Of a stretch of 64,000 bases of DNA, positions 11,432 through 22,280 are shown in pieces. The position numbers and the translations under genes were made by a program. How positions within the stretch are numbered: the first letter of the stretch is position 1; each line of letters begins with the position of its first letter. This DNA is from Mesomycoplasma molare (GTDB lineage Bacteria > Bacillota_I > Bacilli_A > Mycoplasmatales > Metamycoplasmataceae): the NCBI RefSeq assembly GCF_024918955.1, contig NZ_CP103423.1, positions 1 through 64,000 on the forward strand, in the 5' to 3' direction. The notes under the pieces were generated by a model. That model saw only the letters and a program-made list of their open reading frames with translations, ran no database searches and was not told the origin of the DNA.

Positions 11432-11820
11432 TGAATCAATTTGAATTAGAAATAAATAAAGCTAAACAAAAAATAGCAGAATTAAACAAAAAATACATAA
11501 AATCTAAATGAACATTTTTAATAGTAAGTATTGCTTTACTATTAATGAGTGCTTTTAATGGTTTATTATCAGCTTATGCGATTGCTAAAAACCCTAATTT
11601 AACAGCGGTTTGATTATTTGTAAGCATTTCCTTTATAACAGCGATTATGGCTTTTTTAACTGCTTCTTCTACATTATTTGCATTTTCTAAAAGAAGAGCT
11701 AATACTAAAAGCAAATTAGAATATTTAGAAAAAATAGAAAAAGAATTACAAACTAATACACTATCAATTTCAAGAGATGAATTAGTTGTCGAATTGGCGC
11801 AAATTGATCTAGATGAATAA
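11431..11820 (+). CDS. Small two-TM membrane protein, module A gene 3 (DUF4231-like)
   Basis: A 129-aa protein: a short charged N-terminus, two membrane segments (about 29-50 and 60-84), then a coiled-coil-like basic tail. It resembles small DUF4231-type membrane proteins and the C-terminal half of the product at 34928 (ASSTLFAFSKRRANTKSKLE against SISSFFSFSERKYKVDNDIQ). Coupled by TAATG overlap to the gene before it; the operon terminator follows at 11853. Function unknown. Confidence 0.82.
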
Positions 11821-11852
11821 AAATAAGAATTATTACAATTATTAAAATAATA

Positions 11853-11908
11853 AAATCGAGCTTTAAAATTAAGAGTAAAAATTTACCTTAATTAGCTCGA
11901 TTTTTTAT
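11853..11908 (+). terminator. Terminator of module A operon
   Basis: AAATCGAGCT pairs with AGCTCGATTT across 11853-11903, extended inside by TTAAG/CTTAA-type pairing and followed by TTTTTT. A long, strong intrinsic terminator. Confidence 0.85.
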
Positions 11909-11962
11909 TAAATTAAAATATAAAAAAATACCTTTATTATGGTATTTATAAATTAAGAAATT

Positions 11963-12106
11963 TTATAATTTAGCAAGAATGTTCATGATTCTAACTACTT
12001 CGTCTCAGTCACCGTTTTCTTTTAGTAGTTCATCAAGAGGTTTTGTATACTTATCGATATTGTTTGCATATTCTTGTAATGTTATTTTTCTATTTTCATT
12101 TTTCAT
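11963..12106 (-). CDS. 47-aa protein paired with the Fic/Doc-like gene
   Basis: A 47-residue acidic/basic protein beginning MKNENRKITLQEYANNI and ending VRIMNILAKL; one TGA is read as Trp (DWDEV). It starts 1 bp after the stop of the Fic-like gene, and its AAGGAG ribosome site sits inside the end of that gene, so the two are translationally coupled. Size, position and coupling suit an antitoxin or inhibitor of the Fic-like protein, but no antitoxin family is recognised. It was too short for a standard length cutoff. Confidence 0.7.
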
Positions 12107-12107
12107 T

Positions 12108-12872
12108 TTAAAACTCCTTCGCAACATCTATTAAAATATTTTGTATTATTCAATTCTTGATGTTTTTCTTTACCTTTTCTTGTCTTTCTTTAACAGTGCA
12201 GTTTTTATCATTTTCTTGTATTAAATTATAGCACCATTTATAAATATTATTCTTTTCATTTTCTAACTCTAATTCTTTATCATTAAGTGCTTCGATAAAA
12301 TCGCTATATTCTCTATTTGATAATCTAGAAACGAAACAAAACATTTCTCTTTCTTGTAATTGTTGATAACTGTTTTTCTCTTTTAAATTAGAAGATCATT
12401 TGAAATAAAATCCAAAGTCTTTTAACAAATTAATTAAAAAGAAAAAACAAAATCTTTTATTACCGTTTTTTAATTTATGGGAACTTATTATTTGTATAAA
12501 AATATTAGAAAATAAATCAAAAATATCATTTATTTCGCTGTAATATAAAACACGCATAATGATTTCATTAAATCTATCATTTTCATCTACATATTGATAA
12601 TCATTGGAACTTTCATTAACAAAATTGTCTTTTACTAATTTAAAAGTTTTTTCTAAAGATCCATCGATAATTTGCATAATTGCTCTTAAATCTTCAACAT
12701 TTAATAAATTTACTATAAGAGGTTGAATATCTATTTCTTGCTCATATTCGGTCTTATAATTTAAGTAATATTTACCATTTCTTTCTACAACTTTTGAACT
12801 TTTATATTTATTTATAAATTCTTTAAAATTTTGATACTCTTTTGCTGTTATAACTATTTTTTTATTTATCAC
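12108..12872 (-). CDS. Fic/Doc-family protein, putative toxin
   Basis: A 254-aa protein whose residues about 132-140 read HKLKNGNKR, matching the Fic/Doc active-site loop HxFx(D/E)(G/A)N(G/K)R, followed by a hydrophobic helix (FFFLINLLKDFGF), as in death-on-curing proteins. Doc phosphorylates EF-Tu and Fic enzymes AMPylate targets. Here the acidic residue of the loop is Asn, so catalysis may be altered. The long N-terminal region (1-100) is not recognised. It lies divergent to the type III mod array and upstream of a coupled 47-aa gene, forming one edge of the defence island. Confidence 0.65.
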
Positions 12873-12970
12873 TTTACTTCACCTTCAATTATTATAATTA
12901 TACTTTTTTTGATAGTGTTGTTAACTTAATAAATTGATTAAGCTTATTTATGAATAGAATTATTTTCCCT

Positions 12971-12976
12971 TATAAT
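12971..12976 (+). promoter_or_regulatory. mod1: Promoter -10 box of mod copy 1
   Basis: TATAAT followed by a leader with TAAGGAG just before the ATG at 13009. The segment from TTATAATCTAATATATAAAC to the start codon is repeated before all four mod copies. Confidence 0.75.
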
Positions 12977-13008
12977 CTAATATATAAACTATTTATGTAA
13001 GGAGTATA

Positions 13009-14657
13009 ATGACATTATTAGAAAAATATAAAAAAGATATTGAAGAAATATCTTCAAAAGAATTAAATCAAGATCAAAAAGACTTAGCATTTAAAATTTT
13101 AGAAAAGTTTCAAGACAACGAATTAGAGTATGTATTTCAGTTTATTGCACAAAGAATTAAAACTGGTTTTAGATTCGATGTTGCACCTGAAAACGATTCT
13201 CAAACCATTGCACTACTAAAAAAAGATGCACAAAGAAGCTTTGTTTTAGATGAAAACAAAAGCAAGGAAAATACACTTATCATAGGAGAAAACTATGATG
13301 CATTAAAGAATCTTCTTCTCATAGAGAGAGAGAGAGAGCAGGGCAAGAGTATAACTACGATTTAATCTACATTGACCCTCCTTACAACACCGAAGCAACC
13401 AAAAACGACGGTAATAGCGTTGCAAACGATAAAGAAAACATCAATTCCAATAAATTTATCTACCGTGATAAATATTCACGAAACGGTTGATTGAATTTCA
13501 TGAACGAAAGACTAAGATTAGCCAAAAAACTTCTAAAAGATGATGGAGTAATTTTTGTTTCAATCGACGATTCAGAACAAGCATATCTTAAGGTATTAAT
13601 GGACGAAATATTTGGTGAAGAGAATTTTGTGGCGAGTATGCCTAGAAAAACAACTTCACATATTAGACTAAATTCAGCAAGTGAATTACAAAAATTACAC
13701 GACTATATATTGGTTTATTTTAATTTAAAAGCATCTTCTTCTTTTAAAAAAGTAAATAAAGGGAAAATTACTTTTAATAATAAAGATGAAAATGGAGAAT
13801 TTTTATTAAAACCTTTCCAAAATAGCGGAGCAAATGGGCTTAGAGAGCGAAGACCTAATTTGTTTTATCCTATATATATAAATAAAAATAATTCTGAATT
13901 TTCAATTGATGAAAAAAACAAAAATAATGATGATTGAATAGAAGTTTTTCCTAAAAAAGTTAAAAATAACGATGGGTGTTGACTTTGAAAAAAAGAAACT
14001 TTTGAATCTAAAAAAGATAAGATTGTTTATAAAAACGGAACATTTTTTAGAAAAATATATAAAGAGGAATTAACAACATTATTTAAATTGGATCATTATA
14101 AAACGTGATTAGATACTTTTGAAAATAGATATGGTTCAAAATTAATAGCTGATTTAGGATTCTCTGGTATGTTTGACTATCCCAAACCAGTTGAAGTTAT
14201 AAAATTTTGTATTAATTTAAAAGATAACGATGATGCAAGAATTCTAGATTTTTTCTCTGGTTCAGGAACAACTGCTCAAGCTGTTTTAGATTTAAATCGC
14301 GAAGACTATGGAAATAGAACCTTTACGCTTGTTACAAATAACGAAAACAACATCGGAATTGATGTAAATTATGAAAGATTATACAGAATAAACCATGGTT
14401 TTGGAACTAATAATGAAAGTTTTGAATGAAGCAAGAAAAACGAACCATATAAAGCTAATTTAAATGTTTATAGTATGGATTATATTGATATTTCACCTTT
14501 TAGCAATGTCGATACTAAAGAGATCATCAAAGAACTTATCAAAGTTCTAAATGACTTTGGTGTTAATAATCTTAATCAAGAAAATGATTTTGATATCAAA
14601 GAATTATTAAATTCACTTTTATCTTTAAAACCACAAGTTAAAGAGCAAAGTGAATAA
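13009..14657 (+). CDS. mod1: Type III DNA methyltransferase Mod, copy 1 (phase OFF at (AG)8)
   Basis: Beta-class adenine methyltransferase of a type III restriction-modification system. In the ON frame it has motif IV DPPYNT near residue 122, a target-recognition region, then SAM motif I DFFSGSGTT near 420. As assembled, the frame closes after 118 codons (stop at 13365) because the AG tract at 13323-13338 holds 8 repeats; 7 or 10 would give a full protein of about 548-550 aa. Everything after the tract is intact in the other frame apart from TGA=Trp. The recognition region (about 13634-14230, starting SMPRKTTSHIRLN) is unlike the other three copies; motif I also differs slightly (AQAVLDLNRED). 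Confidence 0.9.
13323..13338 (+). repeat. (AG)8 tract in mod1
   Basis: Eight AG units inside the coding sequence, 14 codons before the DPPY motif. The downstream frame [15 protein letters not shown] is in register only with 7, 10 or 13 units, so this copy is OFF. Confidence 0.95.
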
Positions 14658-14669
14658 TCGTTTTTGTCT

Positions 14670-14675
14670 TATAAT
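14670..14675 (+). promoter_or_regulatory. mod2: Promoter -10 box of mod copy 2
   Basis: TATAAT in the repeated promoter block between the mod1 stop and the mod2 ATG at 14708, preceded by TTTTTGTCT. The ribosome site is TAAGGAG; the spacer has GCATA where the other copies have GTATA. Confidence 0.75.
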
Positions 14676-14707
14676 CTAATATATAAACTATTTATGTAAG
14701 GAGCATA

Positions 14708-16398
14708 ATGACATTATTAGAAAAATATAAAAAAGATATCGAAGAAATATCTTCAAAAGAATTAAATCAAGATCAAAAAGATTTAGCATTTAAAATCTTA
14801 GAAAAGTTTCAAGACAACGAATTAGAGTATGTATTTCAGTTTATTGCACAAAGAATTAAAACTGGTTTTAGATTCGATGTTGCACCTGAAAACGATTCTC
14901 AGACCATTGCATTACTAAAAAAAGATGCACAAAGAAGCTTTGTTTTAGACAAAAACAAAAGCAAGGAAAATACACTCATCATAGGAGAAAACTATGATGC
15001 ATTAAAGAATCTTCTTCTCATAGAGAGAGAGAGAGAGCAGGGCAAGAGTATAACTACGATTTAATCTACATTGACCCTCCTTACAACACTGAAGCAACCA
15101 AAAACGACGGTAATAGCGTTGCAAACGATAAAGAAAACATCAATTCCAATAAATTTATCTACCGTGATAAATATTCACGAAACGGTTGATTAAATTTCAT
15201 GAATGAAAGATTAAGATTAGCTAAAAAACTTCTAAAAGATGATGGAGTAATTTTTGTTTCAATCGACGATTCAGAACAAGCATATCTTAAAGTATTAATG
15301 GATGAAATATTTGGTGAAGAGAATTTTGTGGCTAATTTAAATTGAGTTAAAAAACACGGACCCGGTGGAAACACCTCATTTAACTATTCTATTGTTAAAA
15401 ATACAGAATACATTCTAGTTTATTCAAAAAATATAGAGAAAAAAGTATTTAATTATAATAAACATAACGACAAAGACCTTAAAAAATTAGGTTACACAAA
15501 TAAAGATGAATATTTTAACGAAAGAGGATATTATAAATTAACAGATCTGCATCACCCTTCATCTACGGGTAGTTTTCAATATATTGAATCTTTGGATTAT
15601 TTAATAGAAGCTCCAGACAAAACCAAATTTAAAATATATCAAAACATTATAAAACCTAAATCGGCCCGTTATACATGAGGATACGATACTTATCTAGAAG
15701 GTAAAAAACTTGGATTCATTGAGGTTTTAAAAAACAATGAAGGATTTTGAGTTGCTAAAAGAAAACAATATGAAAAAGTTAAATTCGATCCTAAAATAAA
15801 AAATATTGTAAAAATAGATGCAGGCCAACCTTTCGAAAATATTATTGACAATTTTTATTCTTCAGAAGGGGGATCAGAAATAAAAAACATTTTTAGTGAT
15901 AAAAATAAATTTGATTTTCCCAAACCATCTAATTTAATAAAATATATAACAAATTTAGCTTCTCAAAACAAAAATATACGTATCCTTGACTTTTTCGCCG
16001 GCTCCGGAACAACGGGGCATGCTGTTTTAGAACTTAATAAAGAAGATGGTGGAAATAGAACCTTTACCCTTGTTACAAATAACGAAAACAACATCGGAAT
16101 TGATGTAAATTATGAAAGATTATATAGAATAAACCATGGTTTTGGAACTAATAATGAAAGTTTTGAATGAAGCAAGAAAAACGAACCATATAAAGCTAAT
16201 TTAAATGTTTATAGTATGGATTACATCGACATTTCACCCTTTAGCAACGTTGATACTAAAGAAATAATTAAAGAACTTATCAAAGTTCTAAATGACTTTG
16301 GTGTTAATAACCTTAATCAAGAAAATGATTTTGATATCAAAGAATTATTAAATTCACTTTTATCTTTAAAACCACAAGTTAAAGAGCAAAGGGAATAA
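14708..16398 (+). CDS. mod2: Type III DNA methyltransferase Mod, copy 2 (phase OFF at (AG)8)
   Basis: Second tandem Mod with the same N-terminal 118 codons as copy 1 (one D to K change near residue 83), the same DPPYNT motif near 122 and the motif I block DFFAGSGTTGHAV at about 433. Its recognition region starts NLNWVKKHGPGGNTSF and is unrelated by eye to copies 1, 3 and 4. With 8 AG units (15022-15037) the frame ends at 15064, so the copy is OFF; 7 or 10 units restore about 563-565 aa. The last 60 codons, beginning [20 protein letters not shown], are almost identical in all copies. Confidence 0.9.
15022..15037 (+). repeat. (AG)8 tract in mod2
   Basis: Eight AG units at the same codon position as in mod1. 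Out of register with the DPPY frame, so OFF. Confidence 0.95.
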
Positions 16399-16410
16399 TC
16401 GTTTTTGTCT

Positions 16411-16416
16411 TATAAT
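16411..16416 (+). promoter_or_regulatory. mod3: Promoter -10 box of mod copy 3
   Basis: TATAAT in the repeated promoter block, 33 bases before the mod3 ATG at 16449, with the usual TAAGGAG ribosome site. Confidence 0.75.
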
Positions 16417-16448
16417 CTAATATATAAACTATTTATGTAAGGAGTATA

Positions 16449-18048
16449 ATGACATTATTAGAAAAATATAAAAAAGATATCGAAGAAATATCTTCAAAAG
16501 AATTAAATCAAGATCAAAAAGATTTAGCATTTAAAATCTTAGAAAAGTTTCAAGACAATGAATTAGAGTATGTATTTCAGTTTATTGCACAAAGAATTAA
16601 AACTGGTTTTAGGTTCGACGTTGCGCCTGAAAATGATTCACAAACCATTGCACTATTAAAAAAAGATGCACAAAGAAGCTTTGTTTTAGATGAAAACAAA
16701 AGCAAAGAAAATACACTTATCATAGGAGAAAACTATGATGCACTAAAGAATCTTCTTCTCATAGAGAGAGAGAGAGAGAGCAGGGCAAGAGTATAATTAC
16801 GATTTAATCTATATTGACCCTCCTTACAACACCGAAGCAACCAAAAACGACGGCAATAGCGTTGCAAACGATAAAGAAAACATCAATTCCAATAAATTTA
16901 TCTACCGTGATAAATATTCGCGAAACGGTTGACTAAATTTCATGAATGAAAGACTAAGATTAGCCAAAAAACTTCTAAAAGATGACGGAGTAATTTTTGT
17001 TTCAATCGATGATTCAGAACAAGCATATCTTAAAGTATTAATGGATGAAATATTTGGTGAAGAGAATTTTGTTAATAATTTTATGTGAATGCACGGTTTA
17101 GGAAAAAAAGATAAATTTTCAAGAACATTACAAGAATATGTATTGTGTTATTGTAAAAATAAGACTTTTTTAAAAAGTTGGAGATACGACAAAATAATAG
17201 AATATGATAATTTATCTAATCCAGATAATGATTCTAGAGGAGAATGATTTTCGGGAAGCATTTCATTTAGCGAGGAGAGAAGTAATAAAAATCATCCTAA
17301 TTACTTTACCATTTATTCACCATCGGGAATTAGTTGAACTAGACAATGACAATGCAATGAAGAAGAGATGAAAGAACTATTGCAAAATAATCTTATTTAT
17401 TTTGGAACTCCTCCTGAATATAATAATGTTCCTAGATATAAAAAATTTAATGGAGAAACCACCGAAATTATTCCAACTAATTTTTTTGATAATCACGGAA
17501 CAACTAAAAGCGCTAAAACTGAACTTTACAAAATAATTAAAAAACCTAGTGATATTAAAAAAGAACATACGCCAAAACCAACATTATTAATTAAAGATAT
17601 TGTAAAACTTATAAGTGATGAAAAACCAAGAATTTTAGACTTTTTTGCAGGCACTGGAACAACAGGTCATGCTGTTTTAGAACTTAACAAAGAAGACGGC
17701 GGAAATAGAATCTTTACCCTTGTTACCAATAATGAAAACAACATCGGAATCGATGTAAATTATGAAAGGTTATACAGAATAAACCATGGTTTTGGAACTA
17801 AAAATGAAAGTTTTGACTGAAGCAAGAAAAACGAACCATATAAAACTAATTTAAATGTTTATAGTATGGATTACATTGACATTTCACCTTTTAGTAACGT
17901 CGATACTAAAGAAATCATCAAAGAACTTATCAAAGTTCTAAATGACTTTGGTGTTAATAACCTTGATCAAGAAAATGATTTTGATATCAAAGAACTATTA
18001 AATTCACTTTTATCTTTAAAACCACAAGTTAAAGAGCAAAGTGAATAA
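16449..18048 (+). CDS. mod3: Type III DNA methyltransferase Mod, copy 3 (phase OFF at (AG)9)
   Basis: Third tandem Mod. N-terminus, DPPYNT (about 122), FGEENFV boundary and C-terminal block are shared; motif I here is [13 protein letters not shown]. The recognition region begins [19 protein letters not shown]. It contains [14 protein letters not shown] and NNVPRYKKF, which echo parts of copy 4 (NPDNDPNGEWLSSN, NNVPRLKIY), so copies 3 and 4 have distantly related recognition domains. Nine AG units (16763-16780) put the frame into a stop at 16796, so it is OFF. Seven or ten units would give about 531-533 aa. Confidence 0.9.
16763..16780 (+). repeat. (AG)9 tract in mod3
   Basis: Nine AG units; the reading frame then runs SRARV and stops. 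Loss of two units or gain of one would open the gene. Confidence 0.95.
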
Positions 18049-18060
18049 TCGTTTTTGTCT

Positions 18061-18066
18061 TATAAT
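18061..18066 (+). promoter_or_regulatory. mod4: Promoter -10 box of mod copy 4
   Basis: TATAAT in the repeated promoter block, 33 bases before the mod4 ATG at 18099; ribosome site TAAGGAG. Confidence 0.75.
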
Positions 18067-18098
18067 CTAATATATAAACTATTTATGTAAGGAGTATA

Positions 18099-19650
18099 AT
18101 GACATTATTAGAAAAATACAAAAAAGATATTGAAGAAATATCTTCAAAAGAATTAAATCAAGATCAAAAAGACTTAGCATTTAAAATCTTAGAAAAGTTT
18201 CAAGACAACGAACTAGAATATGTATTTCAGTTCATTGCACAAAGAATTAAAACTGGTTTTAGATTCGATGTTGCACCTGAAAACGATTCTCAAACCATTG
18301 CACTATTAAAAAAAGATGCACAAAGAAGCTTTGTTTTAGATGAAAACAAAAGCAAAGAAAACACACTCATCATAGGAGAAAACTATGATGCACTAAAGAA
18401 TCTTCTTCTCATAGAGAGAGAGAGAGAGAGCAGGGCAAGAGTATAATTACGATCTAATCTATATTGACCCTCCTTACAACACCGAAGCAACAAAAAACGA
18501 TGGTAATAGTGTTGCAAATGATAAAGAAAACATCAATTCCAATAAATTTATCTACCGTGATAAATATTCACGAAACGGTTGACTAAATTTCATGAACGAA
18601 AGACTAAGATTAGCCAAAAAACTTCTAAAAGATGATGGAGTAATTTTTGTTTCAATCGATGATTCAGAACAGGCATATCTTAAAGTATTAATGGACGAAA
18701 TATTTGGTGAAGAGAATTTTGTTGCAAATTCAATATGATTCTCTATAAGTAGTGTATTAAAACAGTCCAAACTAATAAGAAAAGAGCACGAGTATATTTG
18801 CGTTTATGCAAAAAATATAAGTCTACTAGAATTTAATAAACAAGAAAATACAGCAGTTTTTTTAAATCCAGATAATGATCCAAATGGAGAGTGACTAAGT
18901 AGCAATGCAGCTTCTCCAAATCAAAAATCAAACAAAAATAAATTTCAAATTAAACTTCCTAATGGAAATTATTGTGAAAGAAATTGAAAGTTTACATTTG
19001 ATGATTATATAAATAATAAAATACCGCTATATTTTAAAGGCAATAATGTTCCTAGGTTAAAAATTTATAAAAAAGATTATGAATTATTTAGTAAAGTACA
19101 ATCAAGCATTTTTAAAGATAAAGGTTCAATCACAAGTGCTAAAAAAGAAATAATATCTATAATAGAAAAAGACATTTTTAGCACCCCAAAACCACTTCCA
19201 TTATTAAAAAGTATAATTTCTTTTTTAACTAAAAACGCTAGAATCCTTGATTTCTTTGCCGGCTCCGGAACAACAGGGCATGCCGTTTTAGAACTTAATA
19301 AAGAAGATGGCGGAAACAGAACCTTTACTCTTGTTACTAATAATGAAAACAACATCGGAATCGATGTAAATTACGAAAGATTATACAGAATCAATTACGG
19401 TGTTGGAACTAATAATGAAAGTTTTGACTGAAGCAAGAAAAACGAACCATATAAATCCAATTTAAATGTTTATAGTATGGATTATATTGATATTTCACCT
19501 TTTAGTAACGTTGATACTAAAGAAATAATTAAAGAACTTATCAAAGTTCTAAATGACTTTGGTGTTAATAACCTTGATCAAGAAAATGATTTTGATATCA
19601 AAGAATTATTAAATTTACTTTTATCTTTAAAACCACAAGTTAAAGAATAA
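18099..19650 (+). CDS. mod4: Type III DNA methyltransferase Mod, copy 4 (phase OFF at (AG)9)
   Basis: Last Mod of the array and the one directly followed by res (15 bp). Shared N-terminal block and DPPYNT near 122; motif I DFFAGSGTTGHAV. The recognition region begins NSIWFSISSVLKQSKLIRKE. Nine AG units (18413-18430) close the frame at 18446, so it is OFF; 7 or 10 units give about 515-517 aa. Its end lacks the last codons and the promoter block that follow copies 1-3 and runs straight into the res ribosome site, so res expression may depend on transcription from one or more mod promoters. Confidence 0.9.
18413..18430 (+). repeat. (AG)9 tract in mod4
   Basis: Nine AG units at the same position as in mod3; out of register with the DPPY frame. 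Confidence 0.95.
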
Positions 19651-19665
19651 AAAAGAAAGGAAAAA

Positions 19666-21990
19666 ATGGAATTAATTAGATCTCAAAGAGAGGCGATAGA
19701 AAGACTTCTAGATAAAGCTAGAAAAAGTATTGATTCTGAACAAAAAGATACTGTTTATTTTAAAGCTCCGACAGGATCGGGTAAAACTTTTATGATGATT
19801 AATTTTATTGATGAACTAATTGAATGATCTAAAAGTAATATTGAGCATAAACTTATTTTTGTTGTTACAACTCTTTCTAGTGCTGAACTTCCTAAGCAAT
19901 TAGAAGAAAACTTCAATGAATATAAACATTATATTCAAAATAAAAATTTAAAAGTAGAAAGAATTGAATCCCCTTCTAATGCAAAAACCAGCTCAAAAAT
20001 AGAGAAAAATTATGAATTTTTTGCAGAACCTAATAAAGTATTTATTATAGGTGGTGCTTCTTTTAGAAAAAATACTATTTTAAGAGAACAAGGCTCTATC
20101 GAAGCTCTTTTAGGAGAAATAAAATTAAATAATTATAAGTTAGTATATATAAGAGACGAAGCGCATATTGGAGCAGATACTAAGAAAAGTAAAAAAGAAG
20201 AAGTTACTTTTGAAGAAAATATGCAAAACAATGCTCATTTTATAATAAAAATGACAGCTACTCCTTCTTCTAATCATGATCTTATAGAATTAACAGAAAA
20301 AGATTTAAAAACTGATGATGTAAAGCTATTAAAATTGCATAAAAAATATAATGAAGGACTAGAAAAAGAAAGTTTTCTTTTAGATAATGAAAAAATTCTA
20401 AAAGAAGCATGTTTAAAATTTAAAGAAATTAAAAAGGCCTATAATGATCATATCAGCGAACCAGATTTAGTTGGTATTAATGCTGCTATGTTAATTCAAG
20501 TTGATAACAATAGCGCAAGTAATCCTGAAAAACAAAAGGAATTTGAAGAAAATTTAGAACTTATAATTAAAACTTTAGATGAACATAATTTGAAATGAGT
20601 TAAATATTTTGATCAAAATGATAAAAGCAGTAATCAAAGATTAAAAGAAAATTATAGTTTAAGAGATATTTCTAAAAATAATTCAGCAATTGATGTAATA
20701 ATTTTTAAAATTGGTCCAGCTACAGGATGAAATATTCCTAGAGCTTGTATGTTAGTTCAATTAAGGAATGTTTCTTCTAATAATTTAAGTATTCAAACAA
20801 TAGGAATAATCAAAAGAAATCCCGTCCCTAAAGCTTCGTTAAAAGAAAATAGTATTGCTAGAAATTATTATATTTATAGCAATCTAGATAGAGAAGAAAA
20901 TAAGCAAAAAGTATTAGTATTAAAAGATCATTTTAAAGAAGAAAAATTTGCAATTGGTAAGTTAGAAAACCTTAATTCTAAAACAATTTTTAATAGTGAA
21001 AAATATGAAAATAAAGCTTTAGATTTAATTAATTCTTTTGATGCTGAAAACTTTTTAACAAATTGTAAAATGCTACAGGAAGAATTTAAAGAAAAAGGAT
21101 TTATTGTAGCGGAAAAGAAAAGATATGGTTCTAATGAAATAATTTCTTGAAAAATCTTAAATAAAATTGAAATGGAAATTTTTAATCACAGAGAACTATT
21201 AAAAAATAAAAAATATTTAACTTCTAAAATTAACGATAAATTAAAAGTATTTTATGATGCTTCTTTAAAAGATAAAATTAATACAACGGTGTTTTGATAC
21301 TTATTTATTAAAGATAAATTATCATTTTTAGTTAATGAATATAATTCCGAAATTGAAAAACAAATAGATAAAAATGAAATTAATTTTATTTTAAAAGAAG
21401 AAAAAATACTCCCTGAAAACTATTTTGACAGTGAAAGTGATAAACCAGTAATAGTATCTGAAAAATATGCATATAAAGAAATTAATAGTGAAGATACTAA
21501 TTTAAATCCAGAATCAAGCGCTGAAAAAGATTTTGTTAAAACTTTAAACAACATTATTATTTATAATTCAGAAACCAAAGCAAATTTAAAAGTTTGAACA
21601 AAAAATCCAACACATTCAGGAATTAATTTTGAATACTTTAATAATGAATTTGAAATCGCTAATAGTTATCCAGACTTTTTAATTAAATATAAAGATCATT
21701 ATTTATATTTCGAAGTAAAAAAATATAAAAATGATATTGATAAAGAAAAAACATTAAGTTTATTTAAAACATATAAAGAATATATAAATAAAAATAAAGA
21801 ATCCAAAATCAAATTAAGCTTAATAATTGCTCTAGTTAATAGAGAAAATGAGATATACTTTGCAGGCGCAAGTACAATTGATTCTTTAAACGCTAAACTA
21901 GAAAATAGAAATATTGAATCAGAAGAAGTACATGAACAAATAAGATCACAAGATGTAAATCTTAACTTAATTAGTATACTAAATAGCTAA
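19666..21990 (+). CDS. res: Type III restriction subunit Res
   Basis: ATP-dependent restriction subunit that acts with Mod to translocate and cleave DNA at paired unmethylated sites. The 774-aa protein has SF2 helicase motif I APTGSGKT at 34-41, the DEAH box at 164-167 (RDEAH), motif III MTATPSS near 195, and a C-terminal PD-(D/E)xK nuclease site: PD at about 669-670 and ExK at about 683-685 (YFEVKK). The frame is open with TGA=Trp, so Res is intact while all four Mod copies read OFF. It starts 15 bp after mod4 with an AGAAAGGA ribosome site. Type III Res needs Mod for target recognition, so an OFF array should leave it harmless. Confidence 0.93.
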
Positions 21991-22280
21991 TTAACAAATA
22001 TTAAATAATGTTAAAAAGTCACTATCAAATTAAACCAAAATAAAAAATATTTTCCTTTGCATTTATTATATTTGTCTACACTAATTTTTCTATTTTTACT
22101 AATAAAAATGAATTATTAAATACAACTTTTTAAGTGCAAACAACAATCAAAAAAGGAGTTTTTTAATTCCGTTCTAATGATTTACAAAAAGATAAAATAC
22201 ATTTATGAAGAAGTGTAATTCAATTTTGATAAAGAATTTTTAACAAAGGAAAAGGATAAATCAATTAAATTTTATTTATT
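21991..22280. other. Gene-free stretch after res
   Basis: About 290 AT-rich bases without a supported gene. A short open stretch near 22165-22235 (RSNDLQKDKIHLWRS, with TGA as Trp) follows a good AAAGGAG at 22153 but lacks a start codon, so it may be a gene fragment. It ends at a hairpin resembling the ends of the IS30 element at 56466. Confidence 0.4.

Noticed and set aside
13009..19650. Repeated mod genes as an assembly duplication
   Set aside because: The recognition regions differ completely and there are scattered silent changes and two tract lengths, so the copies are real and distinct, although exact tract counts still need read support.
22165..22235. Open stretch RSNDLQKDKIHLWRS after an AAAGGAG
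   Set aside because: It lacks a start codon and is too short; could be a gene remnant but cannot be supported as a CDS.
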